Assembly: GCA_963921795.1 (NCBI GenBank) | Contig: OY997641.1 | Coordinates: forward strand, 58,643,942-58,707,941 | From: Nannobrachium achirus | Lineage: Eukaryota; Chordata; Actinopteri; Myctophiformes; Myctophidae | Length of the DNA: 64,000 nt | Direction of reading: 5' to 3' | In this document: one piece after another, positions 46,118 through 61,571 of the stretch | Position numbering within the stretch: the first letter of the stretch is position 1 | Layout: every line of letters begins with the position of its first letter | Notes under the pieces: generated by a model | What the model saw: only the letters and a program-made list of their open reading frames with translations | Told to the model about the DNA's origin: nothing | Database searches by the model: none | Program-made: the position numbers and the translations under genes

Positions 46118-46207
46118 CTGACAGTCCAGCTGTCTGGATTCCACTGACCACACCTTTCAGAGAGCTGTTTAACCAAGTGGTGGCTGCTATCCAGAACTCT
46201 GGGAGAC
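46118..46207 (-). CDS. engase: ENGASE-like 90-bp coding exon, unit 2
   Basis: Same as 19239-19328, with the same TG/TGCG repeat before its acceptor. Confidence 0.88.
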
Positions 46208-46219
46208 CTACTGGTGGCT

Positions 46220-46254
<35 letters not shown>

Positions 46255-46255
46255 G

Positions 46256-46369
<114 letters not shown>

Positions 46370-48413
46370 CTATTAGTAAAGTGTACGTGTGATTTGCACA
46401 GCAACACAAACTGGATTCCAGCACATATGCATTCGGTGCTCGACGCATAAAGACCGAACAGTGGAGAGTTTCACCTCCATGCTAAAGGCCCTTTCCCACT
46501 GGGCGCGATAAAGACAATGATAAAAAAATATATTGTTTTCCATTGAAGTGGATGGCAGTGTCCACACCACAATGATAAAGCAGTCATAATTGATGTGAAC
46601 GCCGACATATCGTTATTGTTATCGTTATCTTTATCGTGTCCGGTGGGAATGAAGGTTAAATCTGTATTAAGCCTGCCGTCCCTATGTTGGCCATGTCAAT
46701 ATATGACTCAGGTGCTACTGTTCTAATTCAAATGCACCCCCATTCGAATTATATCAACATACTGAATGATACTTTGTCACGTCAGTAGCGGAGATACTGA
46801 GCTACCGGACGGGTTAATCACACCATTGATTGGGAGATAAATGACCTACCAACAGGGCTTAGTAGCTCCGCCATATCTATACTATAATTTTGCGAATGTC
46901 TGTCTGTCTGAGTGAGTGTCTGTCTCTCTGTCGGTCTGTCTGTCTGAGTGTCTGTCACAGCGTTTCTCCTCAGTGGCTGGAGCAATTGATCTGAAATCGC
47001 ATCACCATTAGCATATGAACACACCTGACATAACTGTGAAGCCCGTTTGTCACTTTCACAAATCATATGCTGTATATTAGCATTTTTATGGTGTAACTAC
47101 TATCTATTCTGCATCTAGCATGAGGCATATCTATTCTGCATCTAGCATGGGGCAACATGTTTAACCAGCTCTGTGTGTGTGTGTGTGCGTGCGTGTGCGT
47201 GTGGGGGGGGGGGGGGGGGGGTGTTGGCTGGCCCTCTTTCAGATGTTGTCATGTAGATCGGTACACAGTATCTCTGTAGCCATTAAACGAAACGGGTATT
47301 TCTTACATTGATGCTCCTACATATTATCATGCAAGCACCAGAAAGTTACTTTCCATCCCTCATAAACTGTGTGCACAGTGCACATCCCATAACCCACACA
47401 CTGCACATCATTTCGGAGCTCATATCTTTGAACGGGTAAGGACTAGTAAACTATAGTTACTGACCATGACAGAGGCGCGCCGTCTCAGGCGACCTTGAGT
47501 CGCATAAGCCGACTCAAGTTGTAAACCAGGGGGCAGAATAGTAAATCTTCATTTCCCCGACTTTTGTAAACCCACTGAATGATGACAAAAACGATACAGC
47601 GAGTTACAGCTAAACGTAGACAAACTGTTTCAGGTACATTCTGTTCTGATATTATGGACAAAACGTAAAGACATTTTGGGGGAAATGGTCAAGGTTTATG
47701 TTGGCCACTTGTCTTGACCCTCTACACTTGACCAGAGTTGGCTCAGTACTTCTTGGACTGCTTTTTTCCTTCTACACTGAATCTCTTAGCCAAAATTTGC
47801 AGATCTACAAGCTCACAATGGGTCACCTTGGCACATGTTGGCTTGTATATCTGCTATTTTGGGACCCTCAAATAATATGGATGCTGGGGTAAGTGCTTAA
47901 ATGCAGTGACTCTAATGCATTTACAGTATATCTCGTCCCTGACAGCTTGCAATGGTATTTAATATCAGGCTTTGTAAACCGTATACGTGAACTGGGTCAT
48001 TAATCCTCCAGGACAGGTGCCTTCAATGTTTTAAGGCCATGGACCCCTTAGTTGAGAGCGAGAGACGAAGCAGGGACCCCCACAACCTTTTCATAGATTC
48101 CATATGGTTTCATTGTTTGAATATTTTGGATTCATGTAAATTCGTGCTTTCAGATACGTATTTAACCACTTGAACCGTCAATACATAACTTGACATTTCA
48201 CTCTGTATTTAGTCTGCTCTTTTCCCCCTCTACACCAAACATCTGACATCTGACAACAGCGCGAGGCGTTGTGAGCTTGTAGATCTGCTATTTTTGGCTA
48301 AAGTTCTCCGAATATGGACACTTTGGTTCAAGTGGTTAATATAAAAAAATCACACCCGTGTGAACTGAGCGGTGGTCGTGGAGGCTGCGCAACAGCAAAA
48401 CAAATATATATAT

Positions 48414-48477
<64 letters not shown>

Positions 48478-48721
48478 TCTGGCCTGGCCTGAACAACAGC
48501 GCCCCTCCCTTAACATGTGTGGTCACAAAAGGTACTGTAGGCTACATACAGACACGCATACAGACAGACAGACCCACACACACGGCCACGTATAGGAGCG
48601 TTTTGACCACCGCTCAAAAAGGAGAAAAGAAGTTTCTATATCACATAAAGATTTGGAGGACCCCTCCTGTAGTAACCCTGAGGACCCCCTATAGGGGTCC
48701 CGGACCCCCTGTTGTGTAAAC

Positions 48722-48868
48722 GTACTGGAGACGTCCTGCACTGCCTTGTGCGTGCAGAGGCTGGCGTCTGTGGTCTTCAGCTCCAGAGACACCGTGATGC
48801 CTGGGGACAGCTTGTAGATGAGAGACACCATGGAGCTGGAAGCCAGCGGCACGTTCAGAGAGAACAGC
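48722..48868 (-). CDS. engase: ENGASE-like 147-bp coding exon, unit 2
   Basis: Same as 21841-21987 except base 48787 (synonymous Ser). The donor again abuts the hAT-like element. Confidence 0.9.
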
Positions 48869-50300
48869 CTGAGACGGAAACAGAGAGAGGGAGAGAGATA
48901 TTGTCGTACAATTGAGTACCTGAGACGAATAACAGTCTAATGCTGCATTCACACTGAGAGAAGCCAAGCTAATGGTTTGCTTGGTAATTCAATGTATTCT
49001 CTATGCAAACCAGCTTTAAAAAATTCCAAGCTTTTTTTCCAGCTTGGACATTTTAAAAGCTGGTTTGCATAGAGAATACATTGAATTACCAAGCAAACCA
49101 TTAGCTTGGCTTTTCTGTATGTGAATGAGGCATTAGTCCATATTTTAATTTTCTTTTTAATATAGATATTTTTTGATTTACCAGACTGTAAGCCACAAAC
49201 TAGTCATTTTTAATCTGTTAAATTGTTAATGCACTCCCCCCTTATTTTGTTCAATTGTCTGTTATAATGTTATCTGCTCCCTTTGTCTGCTGAATATCGC
49301 TTGTACGGACTTATACTGTTGTTCCACAAACTTTTGGAGATATACCATTTTTCTTTTTTTTCTCCACTTTCCATAAGTATTATGTCTTATAATTACTAAT
49401 ATATATGAGTTAAGTAAAAAGAATCTTCTAGTTTGTGGTTTACGGTCTGGTAAATCAAAAAGATATCAATTTAAATATGGACTTTTTTTCATCTCAGGTA
49501 CTCAATTATGAAACAAGAATGAAAAGGTCTGAATAAATGTTGGAATGACGTAGTACAGGGGTCTTCAACGTTTTCAGGCCAAGGACCCCTTAGTTGAGAG
49601 AGAGATGAAGCAGGGACCCCCCACAACCAGTTCATATATTCCATATAGTTTCATCGTTTGACAGCACAATCATCAGTGTATTTTGTGTTTTCAGATATTT
49701 AACCACTTGAGCCATCATAACCTAATAAATTTGACCTTTCACTCTGTACTTAGTCTGCTCTTTTTCCCCTCTACACCAAAGCTCTTTGCCGAAAATAGCC
49801 GATCTACAACGCCTTGCACTGCGAGGCGTTGTGAGCTTGTAGATCGGCTATTTTTGGCTACAGGTCTCAGAATATGAACACTAGGGTTCAAGTTGTTAAT
49901 ATAAAAATTATTGGAAGATTTGGAGGACCCCCTGTAGTAACTCTGAGGACCCCCTAGGTGTCCCGGACCCCCTCTTGAAGACCCCTGATGTAGTACTTTC
50001 CCTGGACCAAGCAATGAACACTAAACAATTTGTTTGTTTCAGGTTTTTAGCAGCAACGGTTTTGTATTGTATTGTAATCACACCAGCAAAATAATTCAGT
50101 GTTTTAATGGCACCTGTCTTTTTAAACCTGCGATCATGCTGAAGGCTGAATAAACATACCGGTAAACGTACTCTAATCGCTATTATTTGAGTCATGTAAA
50201 ATGTCATAACATCCTAGGCAGCCCTAGGCATGCCCAGATTCGGGACGATAGGGTTTGTGTGGTTAATTTTACAATAACACACACACACACACACACACAC

Positions 50301-50485
50301 CTGGCACATGTTTTGTGGAGGCCTGCAGGCAGGACCCCCTCCAGCAGCAGAGAGCAGCCCCCGTTCCAGGGGTCCTCGGGGCAGCCTCGGCTCCTCAGCC
50401 AGCCCCCTCCCTCCAGAGGGTGGTTGTAGTAGAGCGGCTGCAGCTCCTGGGCACTGAGGTTGAACCAGCTCTGCCCTACCTCCCG
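50301..50485 (-). CDS. engase: ENGASE-like 185-bp coding exon, unit 2
   Basis: Same as 23420-23604, with the donor in the TG repeat. Confidence 0.93.
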
Positions 50486-51041
50486 CTGCAAGACACACAC
50501 GAGCAACAACTATAATCGTTAGAGCAGGGGTCTTCCACGTTTTCAGGCCGAGGAGGACCCCTTAGTCGAGAGAGAGATGAAGCAGGGACCCCCACAACCC
50601 ATAGATACCATACTGAGGTTTCGTCGTTTGACAGCAAAAGCGTCAGTGTGTTTTGGGTTCGTGTAAATTTGTGTTTCCAGATATTTAACCACTTGAACCG
50701 TCAATACTTGATAAACCTGATCTTTCACTCTGTACATAGTCTACTCTTTTTCCCCTCTACACAAAACCTCTTTGCCGAAAATAGCCGATCTACAAGCTCA
50801 CAACGCCTCGCAGTGAGCTTGTAGATCTGCTATTTTTGGCTAAAGTTCCCCGAATAATGGACACTAGGGTTCTAGTGGTTAATAGAGGAAAGGAGGGGAA
50901 AAAAGCTTCTATCACACAAAGATTTGGAGGACCCCCTGTGGTAACTCTGAGGACCCCCTAGTTGTTACACGTCGCTCCAATGAACTGCAGCGGCGGATGA
51001 GGTATCTAGCTTTTTATATCTACCTCCCTCCCTTGCAGTAC

Positions 51042-51153
51042 CTGTCCCCTCCAGTAGAGGGCCTTGCCGAAGCCCTGGCAGAAAGAGGAGATGAAGGGGA
51101 GGGGCGAGGAGGGCCGGTGGACGTACAAGAAGTCAGACAGCAGAGCCCAGAAC
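51042..51153 (-). CDS. engase: ENGASE-like first available coding exon, unit 2
   Basis: Same as 24161-24272. No upstream ENGASE exon lies between it and the satellite at 52315. Confidence 0.92.
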
Positions 51154-52314
51154 CTGCAGACAGGATGGGACACAAACACAGTGCACTTGTTACTAGTCTC
51201 ACTTGGCCAGACTGTTGACTCCCGCGATTTGCAAAATGCTCCCGTCATACAGTCTGGGGCGACGGAGGTCTTATAATGCAATGTTTCTCAAACTTTAAAG
51301 TGTCCCCTTAACTCTGACAGTGTACAAATGGAACCAAATGAACCCGGTAGGGTTCATTTGGTTCCATTTGTACACTGTCAGAGTTACAGACTTGTATTGG
51401 TCAATTTAGACCCTCCTAAAGGAACCCACAGGGTCCCTGGAATCCACTTTGAGAACCACTGTTATAATGAGTATCCGGAAGTGAAGCCTCCTCCCCACTT
51501 CCGCTTTGTTTCTAACATTGCACACTTTTATCCTAATATAAATAAAAATCATCTAAGCATATTTAGCTTGCTGCTTACCAGAAGTGACATTTTAAAATAT
51601 ATTTTCACGTATTTATATGAACGGAAATGCCAGCTTCCATTACTCGCCATTCAGGAGCTGCATTCAGAGATTGTGGAATTGTTGTCTGGCTACGCAAGAC
51701 TAACTAACTTATTACCGCAGTGTGGAATGAACTAAACAGCTTATTCTCCATCTTTTTTTAGTCTGACAATCTGTGGAGAACACCCGTACAGTCTGAATGT
51801 CCTCGCCTCTGAGTGTGTGTACGTCTCCTTTAGATGCTGTTGCCTCCGACCATAATGGTTGAGAAGTGTGGAGCATAATGATTCACATTTGAACCACCAA
51901 AAGGAGGAAGTAGAGGGTGGGGGTGGCAGTAGCTCAGTGGGTAGAGCCATCTGGTTCCATCCACGGTTCCTCCTGTGTCAAATTGTCCTTGAACGGATGA
52001 GGAGGTTGGTGGCCGGTGCCTTGCATAGTTTTGTATTTGCCTCTGCTGTTAGGATATGCACGTAAAGCGCTTTGGATAAAGGCGCCACAGACATGCAGAT
52101 CATTTTAATTAGTATTTTCTAGGAAGTACATGGATATGGTGGTGCCTTCGGAAAAATCTAGGTGTTGAGTGAAACCAAGTCAGTGAAGGTACAGGGAATG
52201 TTAAGGTGCTTCTAGTGCGCAAGTCTGCTGAGCATTCAAATGCTCATGGGCATTTCTCTCTTGCAGTGCTGTTTTTGACAGCAACTTTTAATTTACTTTT
52301 AGTGAGTTTACTTT

Positions 52315-55300
52315 ACGGTCGTCTGCATTTTTTACGCGCTGGGAAACGCCACTTAACAGCCTCATTAGCATAATTTATGCGAACCACACCCACACACATT
52401 TCCAAACCATGCACCGCCCCCAATTTTCATACGTCGACTAAGCTCCTCCCCTTAATTTACATACGGTCGTCTGCATTTTTTACGCGCTGGAAAACCCACC
52501 TTAACGCCCTCATTAGCATAATGTATGCGAGCATAATGTATGCAAACCACGCCCACACGCATTTCCAAACCATGCCCCGCCCCCAATTTGCATATGTCGA
52601 CTAAGCTCCTCCCCTTCATTTACATACGGTCGTCTGCATTTTTTACGCGCTGGGAAACGCCACTTAACAGCCTCATTAGCATAATTTATGCGAACCACAC
52701 CCACACACATTTCCAAACCATGCACCGCCCCCAATTTTCATACGTCGACTAAGCTCCTCCCCTTCATTTACATACGGTCGTCTGCATTTTTTACGCGCTG
52801 GAAAACCCACCTTAACGCCCTCATTAGCATAATGTATGCGAGCATAATGTATGCAAACCACGCCCACACGCATTTCCAAACCATGCCCCGCCCCCAATTT
52901 GCATATGTCGACTAAGCTCCTCCCCTTCATTTACATACGGTCGTCTGCATTTTTTACGCGCTGGGAAACGCCACTTAACAGCCTCATTAGCATAATTTAT
53001 GCGAACCACACCCACACACATTTCCAAACCATGCACCGCCCCCAATTTTCATACGTCGACTAAGCTCCTCCCCTTCATTTACATACGGTCGTCTGCATTT
53101 TTTACGCGCTGGAAAACCCACCTTAACGCCCTCATTAGCATAATGTATGCGAGCATAATGTATGCAAACCACGCCCACACGCATTTCCAAACAATGCCCG
53201 CCCCCAATTTGCATATGTCGACTAAGCTCCTCCCCTTCATTTACATACGGTCGTCTGCATTTTTTACGCGCTGGGAAACGCCACTTAACAGCCTCATTAG
53301 CATAATTTATGCGAACCACACCCACACACATTTCCAAACCATGCACCGCCCCCAATTTTCATACGTCGACTAAGCTCCTCCCCTTCATTTACATACGGTC
53401 GTCTGCATTTTTTACGCGCTGGAAAACCCACCTTAACGCCCTCATTAGCATAATGTATGCGAGCATAATGTATGCAAACCACGCCCACACGCATTTCCAA
53501 ACCATGCCCCGCCCCCAATTTGCATATGTCGACTAAGCTCCTCCCCTTCATTTACATACGGTCGTCTGCATTTTTTACGCGCTGGGAAACGCCACTTAAC
53601 AGCCTCATTAGCATAATTTATGCGAACCACACCCACACACATTTCCAAACCATGCACCGCCCCCAATTTTCATACGTCGACTAAGCTCCTCCCCTTCATT
53701 TACATACGGTCGTCTGCATTTTTTACGCGCTGGAAAACCCACCTTAACGCCCTCATTAGCATAATGTATGCGAGCATAATGTATGCAAACCACGCCCACA
53801 CGCATTTCCAAACCATGCCCCGCCCCCAATTTGCATATGTCGACTAAGCTCCTCCCCTTCATTTACATACGGTCGTCTGCATTTTTTACGCGCTGGGAAA
53901 CGCCACTTAACAGCCTCATTAGCATAATTTATGCGAACCACACCCACACACATTTCCAAACCATGCACCGCCCCCAATTTTCATACGTCGACTAAGCTCC
54001 TCCCCTTCATTTACATACGGTCGTCTGCATTTTTTACGCGCTGGAAAACCCACCTTAACGCCCTCATTAGCATAATGTATGCGAGCATAATGTATGCAAA
54101 CCACGCCCACACGCATTTCCAAACCATGCCCCGCTCCCAATTTGCATATGTCGACTAAGCTCCTCCCCTTCATTTACATACGGTCGTCTGCATTTTTTAC
54201 GCGCTGGGAAACGCCACTTAACAGCCTCATTAGCATAATTTATGCGAACCACACCCACACACATTTCCAAACCATGCACCGCCCCCAATTTTCATACGTC
54301 GACTAAGCTCCTCCCCTTCATTTACATACGGTCGTCTGCATTTTTTACGCGCTGGAAAACCCACCTTAACGCCCTCATTAGCATAATGTATGCGAGCATA
54401 ATGTATGCAAACCACGCCCACACGCATTTCCAAACCATGCCCCGCCCCCAATTTGCATATGTCGACTAAGCTCCTCCCCTTCATTTACATACGGTCGTCT
54501 GCATTTTTTACGCGCTGGGAAACGCCACTTAACAGCCTCATTAGCATAATTTATGCGAACCACACCCACACACATTTCCAAACCATGCACCGCCCCCAAT
54601 TTTCATACGTCGACTAAGCTCCTCCCCTTCATTTACATACGGTCGTCTGCATTTTTTACGCGCTGGAAAACCCACCTTAACGCCCTCATTAGCATAATGT
54701 ATGCGAGCATAATGTATGCAAACCACGCCCACACGCATTTCCAAACCATGCCCCGCCCCCAATTTGCATATGTCGACTAAGCTCCTCCCCTTCATTTACA
54801 TACGGTCGTCTGCATTTTTTACGCGCTGGGAAACGCCACTTAACAGCCTCATTAGCATAATTTATGCGAACCACACCCACACACATTTCCAAACCATGCA
54901 CCGCCCCCAATTTTCATACGTCGACTAAGCTCCTCCCCTTCATTTACATACGGTCGTCTGCATTTTTTACGCGCTGGAAAACCCACCTTAACGCCCTCAT
55001 TAGCATAATGTATGCGAGCATAATGTATGCAAACCACGCCCACACGCATTTCCAAACCATGCCCGCCCCCAATTTGCATATGTCGACTAAGCTCCTCCCC
55101 TTCATTTACATACGGTCGTCTGCATTTTTTACGCGCTGGGAAACGCCACTTAACAGCCTCATTAGCATAATTTATGCGAACCACACCCACACACATTTCC
55201 AAACCATGCACCGCCCCCAATTTTCATACGTCGACTAAGCTCCTCCCCTTCATTTACATACGGTCGTCTGCATTTTTTACGCGCTGGAAAACCCACCTTA

Positions 55301-56552
55301 ACGCCCTCATTAGCATAATGTATGCGAGCATAATCTATGCAAACCACGCCCACACGCATTTCCAAACCATGCCCCGCCCCCAATTTGCAGACTAAGCTCC
55401 TCCCCTTCATTTACATACGGTCGTCTGCATTTTTTACGCGCTGGGAAACGCCACTTAACAGCCTCATTAGCATAATTTATGCGAACCACACCCACACACA
55501 TTTCCAAACCATGCACCGCCCCCAATTTTCATACGTCGACTAAGCTCCTCCCCTTCATTTACATACGGTCGTCTGCATTTTTTACGCGCTGGAAAACCCA
55601 CCTTAACGCCCTCATTAGCATAATGTATGCGAGCATAATGTATGCAAACCACGCCCACACGCATTTCCAAACCATGCCCCGCCCCCAATTTTCATACGTC
55701 GACTAAGCTCCTCCCCTTCATTTACATACGGTCGTCTGCATTTTTTACGCGCTGGAAAACCCACCTTAACGCCCTCATTAGCATAATGTATGCGAGCATA
55801 ATCTATGCAAACCACGCCCACACGCATTTCCAAACCATGCCCCGCCCCCAATTTGCAGACTAAGCTCCTCCCCTTCATTTACATACGGTCGTCTGCATTT
55901 TTTACGCGCTGGGAAACGCCACTTAACAGCCTCATTAGCATAATTTATGCGAACCACACCCACACACATTTCCAAACCATGCACCGCCCCCAATTTTCAT
56001 ACGTCGACTAAGCTCCTCCCCTTCATTTACATACGGTCGTCTGCATTTTTTACGCGCTGGAAAACCCACCTTAACGCCCTCATTAGCATAATGTATGCGA
56101 GCATAATGTATGCAAACCACGCCCACACGCATTTCCAAACCATGCCCCGCCCCCAATTTGCATACGTCGACTAAGCTCCTCCCCTTCATTTACATACGGT
56201 CGTCTGCATTTTTTACGCGCTGGGAAACGCCACTTAACAGCCTCATTAGCATAATTTATGCGAACCACACCCACACACATTTCCAAACCATGCACCGCCC
56301 CCAATTTTCATACGTCGACTAAGCTCCTCCCCTTCATTTACATACGGTCGTCTGAATTTTTTACGCGCTGGGGAACCTACCTTAACACCCTCATTAGCAT
56401 AATGTATGCGAGCATAATGTATGCGAACCACACCCAAACGCATTTCCAAACCATGCCCGCCCCCAATTTGCATACTTCGACTAAGCTCCTCCCCTTCATT
56501 TACATACGGCCGTCTGCATTTTTTACGCGCTGGGAAACGCCACTTAACAGCC
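52315..56552 (+). repeat. 311-bp dimeric satellite array, unit 3 (complete)
   Basis: Same left junction as unit 2, including the TTAATTTACAT variant in the first B monomer (near 52453). The marked A monomers come in the order ACAATGCCCGCC (near 53190), CCCGCTCCC (near 54135), ACCATGCCCGCC (near 55060). The first CCCGCTCCC block of unit 2 is missing, which makes this array 933 bp shorter. Confidence 0.97.
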
Positions 56553-56590
56553 TCATTTACATAATAATATGTAAATGAGACGCGTGCGTC
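56553..56590. repeat. 38-bp palindromic insertion at satellite edge, unit 3
   Basis: Identical in content and position to the insertion in unit 2. Sharing by units 2 and 3 but not unit 1 gives a branching order for the copies. Confidence 0.9.
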
Positions 56591-57188
56591 TCATTTACAT
56601 AATTAATGCAGACCACGCCCCAACCTAATTTGCATAATTAATGCAGACCACGCCCCCCAATTTAAATAATTACGCTAATTAGCTTCGCCCCCTGCATTCG
56701 CGTGTAATTAGCAACAAGACGCGCACGTCAAATGCATGTTGTGCAGTCTCATTTACATAATTAATGCAGACCACGCCCCAACCTCATTTGCATAATTAAT
56801 GCCGACCACGCCCCCCACTTTGAATAATTAGGCTAATTAGCTCCGCCCCCTGCATTCGCGTGTAATTAGCAACAAGACGCGCGCGTCAAATGCATGTTGT
56901 GCAGTCTCATTTACATAATTAATGCAGACCACGCCCCAACCTCATTTGCATAATTAATGCCGACCACGCCCCCCACTTTGAATAATTAGGCTAATTAGCT
57001 CCGCCCCCTGCATTCGTGTGTAATTAGCAACAAGACGCGCGCGTCAAATGCATGTTGTGCAGTCTCATTAACATAATTAACGCAGACCACTACTTTTCCT
57101 TTTTTTTGCTCATTAACATAATTAACGCAGACCACGCCCCTCCTTAACATAATTAACGCAGACCACGCCCCCAACCTCATTAACATAA
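56591..57188 (+). repeat. 158-bp tandem repeat and decayed copies, unit 3
   Basis: Same as unit 2, at an offset of 25,948. Confidence 0.9.
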
Positions 57189-58324
57189 TTATTTATTTAT
57201 TTATTGAAGTAAGGAAGGAAGGAAGGAAGGAAGGAAGGAAAGAAAGAAAGAGAGAAAGAATTTGCCTAAATTTACGGGGTTCTTAACAAGGAGGCAATTA
57301 ATTAATTAATTAATTAATTAATTAATGAATGAATGAATGAATTAATTAATTAATTGAGGCACGCACGCACGCACCACGCCCACACGCCCACACGCATTTC
57401 CAAACCATGCCCTGCCCCCCCCATTTGCATAAGTCGGCTTAATTTACATAATTAATGCGTGCGACGCCCACAAAACTCATTACGTTAGGCCCACTCGTTA
57501 AGTCAGACTCCTCCCTCTTGTTGAAACCACGCCCACTCGTTAATAGCAGATCTACAAGCTCACAACGCGTCTTGATGCGACGCGTTGTGAGCTTGTAGTT
57601 GAAACCACGCCCACTCGTTAAGTTCGACTCCACCCCTTGTATTTGCGTGTAATTAGCACGTCAGCGCGGTGACGAGAACGCTTGTCATGAGGCCTCATTT
57701 ACAGGAAGGAAGGAAGGAAGGAAGGAAGGAAGGAAGGAAGGAAGGAAGGAAGGAAGGAAGGAAAGAAAGAAAGAAAGAAAGAATTTGCCTAAATGTGTGG
57801 GGTTCTTAACGAGGAGGCAGTAATTACGCACGCATGCATGCATGCATGCATGCATGCATGCATGCACACACACTTTCTTTTTTTATTTATTTATTTATTT
57901 ATTTATTCATGTGTTCGTTCATTCATTATTTATTTATTTATTTATTTATTTAAATAAATACTCTGTTGCTAGTATCCACAACTTTCCAACATCCCATAAT
58001 GCATTGCGCAGAAGTTGGATGGAGCTTCCGTGAGCTTGTATGTGTTATTTAATACCAGTAACACGAGAAGCCAGACAGCGAGTTTGGAGACGGTAGCACG
58101 CTGCAAAGCGGAGTTATGGCTCTTTAAAGCCCAGCCGATCGATAGGCAGACGCCTGGGGGGGGGGGGGGGGGGGGCGGAGTCCAGGGGCGGAAATAAATA
58201 AATAATTAATTACATAAATAATCAGTCTCGGAAACAGTCGGGAAATAAATAAATAAATAATCAGTCTCGGAAACATAGTCGGGAAGTAAATAAATAAATA
58301 GATAAATAAATAATTAAACCAGTA
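57189..58324. repeat. Microsatellite belt, unit 3
   Basis: Same as unit 2 except for two extra GGAA units in the second GGAA tract and 20 G in the poly-G run. Confidence 0.9.
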
Positions 58325-61300
58325 AGACTCCCTAATATATACTGACTGCGTAGCGATTTGCGTGATTTTAGGGCAAAATCTGTAGGAGTAGTGTCCAAAA
58401 ATGGGTTTTAAAAAATCGGCCTGAAGGTGGCGCTAAATGGGACAGATCCATGTTGATGACATGAGTGTAGAGCAAGTGTGTACCGATTTGTGTGATTTTA
58501 GGCCAAGATTTGTAGGAGCAGTGTCCAGAAAGAGTTTCGGCCTCATGGTGGCGCTAGAAGAGGAGGGCCATGTGAGAATCGATGGGTGGAGGGCAAGGAC
58601 TGTCTGTGCAAAATTTGGCACGGATCGGGTCAGCCGTTGCGGAGATATGAGCAGGGCAAAAGTGTGACGGACAGACAGACACCTGGTCGAGGTTTCGATA
58701 GTAACTGCGACCTGACGGTCGCAATTTATCAGTCAGTGGCGGCGCAGTTGGGCCTGGTGTGGAGACAGGGAAATAATTCATTCAATAAATGAATAAAGCT
58801 CCTTTTAGTTGAGCTTGTACCAGTGAACTGTACTGTCATGAAACTTGTCATAAAGTCTTCAATCAATCACTCGATAAAGGGATCAATACTGCATTAGATA
58901 AATAACCCACATTTACCCAAAACAGCTGATCCACAAGCCCACATGCAGCCTTGTAGATCGGCTGTTTTTATTGTTTTAGTTTTTAAATTGTTTCCCCCTT
59001 TTTTCCCCCTGACTTAGTCTTTTCTAGGATCACCTTTTAGTTGAGCTTGTACCAGTGAACTGTACTGTCAATGACACTGTATACCTATGACAGTCCTATA
59101 TCAATAATTAGTTCATTCGTGAATGACTTCCCTGTGGAAATAAGCCAAAAACATTACTAGGATCTCCTTTTAGTTGAGCTTGTACCAAATCATGTTTATT
59201 ACGTATCTATCTATCTATCTTCCTAAGTCACATGCATTCACATTGCACTGAACGAACGCACGCACGCTGCGCAGGTCAGCTCAGCAGCTGGCTTTTTGTT
59301 TTTTGTTTTTTTTTCTTGTAAAGCTCCAGCCAGAGTCAGGCGCCGAGGTGGGGGGACGGCACCAAGCCGGACTTGCGAGCCCAGGCAGCGGCCGAAGGCC
59401 GCTGCCCCTCCCAACCCCCTGGAAGTGCGGTAGACTGCATGCCTCTAGAACCTATCAGTAGGTCCCCATCCATAGACGGCGCTGTAGCCAAGGAATTCTC
59501 CCCCAGTCACTCACCTGACACACCAGGAAGTGCAGTGCACCAGTCTGTGTTGGAGAAGAACATGCATGTTGCACTGCTGCTGCTGCCTCGAGGTAGAAAG
59601 GAATCACTCATCTATATACAGTATGTGTGTTAACTAACAGGGTTAAACTGCTCCACGTTGTCACAGTAATCATTGCTATAGAGTGTTTGTTCAGTAACAG
59701 TGTTAAACGGCTCTATATTGTGACAGGAATCGTTCCCACCGAGTCTTTGTTCACTAACAGTGTTACAGTGTGATATGAAAGAATCCACATGAGGGCAGTG
59801 TTTCCATTCTCAACTCACTGAGTTGAACAGAGGGCGGAACCCAATGCAATAACAAGTCCTATTATTTAGAAAGGAGTCACGTCAATGTCAGCATTTTTTT
59901 TCCCTCTCTTTTTGCCAACATTTTTTAAATCATTTTTTTAAATCATTTCACAATGTAAAAACAAAAATCCTTTTGAGAAAAATGTAATGACCTATACACA
60001 GTATCTATAGGCTGTGTCTGTGTATATTCTGAGTGTATTATGTATTTTCAAAGCGAACGTTTGTAACTCAAATTTTGCTTCTGGGTGGTCCCTGGAACTA
60101 GATATTTTGAAATGGGGGTCCGTGGCCAAATAAATATCATTTTGGGGGTCCTTCACATGAAATGGTTTGAGCACCACTGACATAGTAGTCTCTCAAGAAC
60201 AGACTAACTGAGCTCCAGTTAAGTGAAAAGGACCTTTTCTTTGACGATGGCTGGCCAGATTGCTGACATAGAAACATAGGGTTTTTCAAAAAATCTTAGA
60301 ATGATACAAAAGACACTTATAGAATCGGGTCAAAAAATTCTAATTTTCACGATTTTTCAAAAATAGCAGATCTACAAGCTCACAACGTGTCGCGACGCGA
60401 TGTAAATCGGCAATTTTTTGGCAAAGACATTTGATAGAGTGAAAAAAAGATGTATCAAGTACATATATTATAAGTACCTTTTACCAATTATAGAGGGTTC
60501 AAGTGGTACCGGATATACAGCTCGGCTAATAAAAGGTGAATTGATCCCAGTGCATGACAGAGGAAGATAAATGTAATCGCCACGATACGATTATCGTGAG
60601 TGTTTTTGATCACGATAAACGGTGATATCGCGTAACGTACCATCCCTATTACCAAGTATGCTTCTGTGTACTTAAAAGTACTTCAAACTTATGCCACATC
60701 CCACTTATGACATTATATAATTGGACCAAAGGCATTGACATGACCATGACTATCACTCTTAATCCAGGGATGCCACAGTCCAAGGGTGCCTCAGAATAAT
60801 CTGATAACATTTGGAATTCATCAGTATCACTTCACTATGCTTAGTAAAACAGACCTGATTTGCACTGTACTTGAGTTATTTTTCCATCTGCGGTCAACAC
60901 TCTTCATCAAAAATGGCAGATCTACAAGCTCACGATGCCTTGTGAGCTTGTAGACCTACTATTCTTTGGTGAACCTTCCCACCCAGAATAGTGATGCTGG
61001 GGTTCAAGTGGTTAAACGTCAAGTCTAAAGTTATTTTCAGTCAGTTTTGAATGGAAACGGATATTTCTCCAATTAAGATTCTAAAAAAAGGGGTTGCCCC
61101 GAGTCAAAAAAAAAAGTTTGAAAACCCCTGTTTTAATCAGGATGCAATAGAGTAGAACAGTGGTTCTCAAAATGGATTCCAGGGACTCTGTGGGTTCCTT
61201 TTTAAGGGGGGTCTAAATTGACCCATGCAAGTCTTTAACTCTGACGGTGTACAAATGGAACCAAATGAACCCATTAGGGTTCATAACGGGTTCATTTGGT

Positions 61301-61407
61301 TCCATTTGTACACTGTCAGAGTTAAAGGGGAGACCTTGAAATTTGAATGTTTGAGAAACACCAGAGTATGCGTTGAATGCACTGTGACGCTCCCTCTATC
61401 CTCTCAG

Positions 61408-61571
61408 GTCAGGAGCTGTGGGTCAAGCGGCTGAAGTGGGCGGGGCTACCAGCCTTTAGCAAGCTGAGATGGACGGCCCTGGATGACCCCGCCTCCCCGG
61501 GCCTGACCGGAGCCTTCTGCAAGACCTACCACAACTTCTCCTTCTACTGGATCCTCAAAGCAGGACACATG
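61408..61571 (+). CDS. scpep1: SCPEP1-like penultimate coding exon, unit 3
   Basis: Identical to the unit 2 copy, carrying the same C that differs from unit 1. Confidence 0.92.
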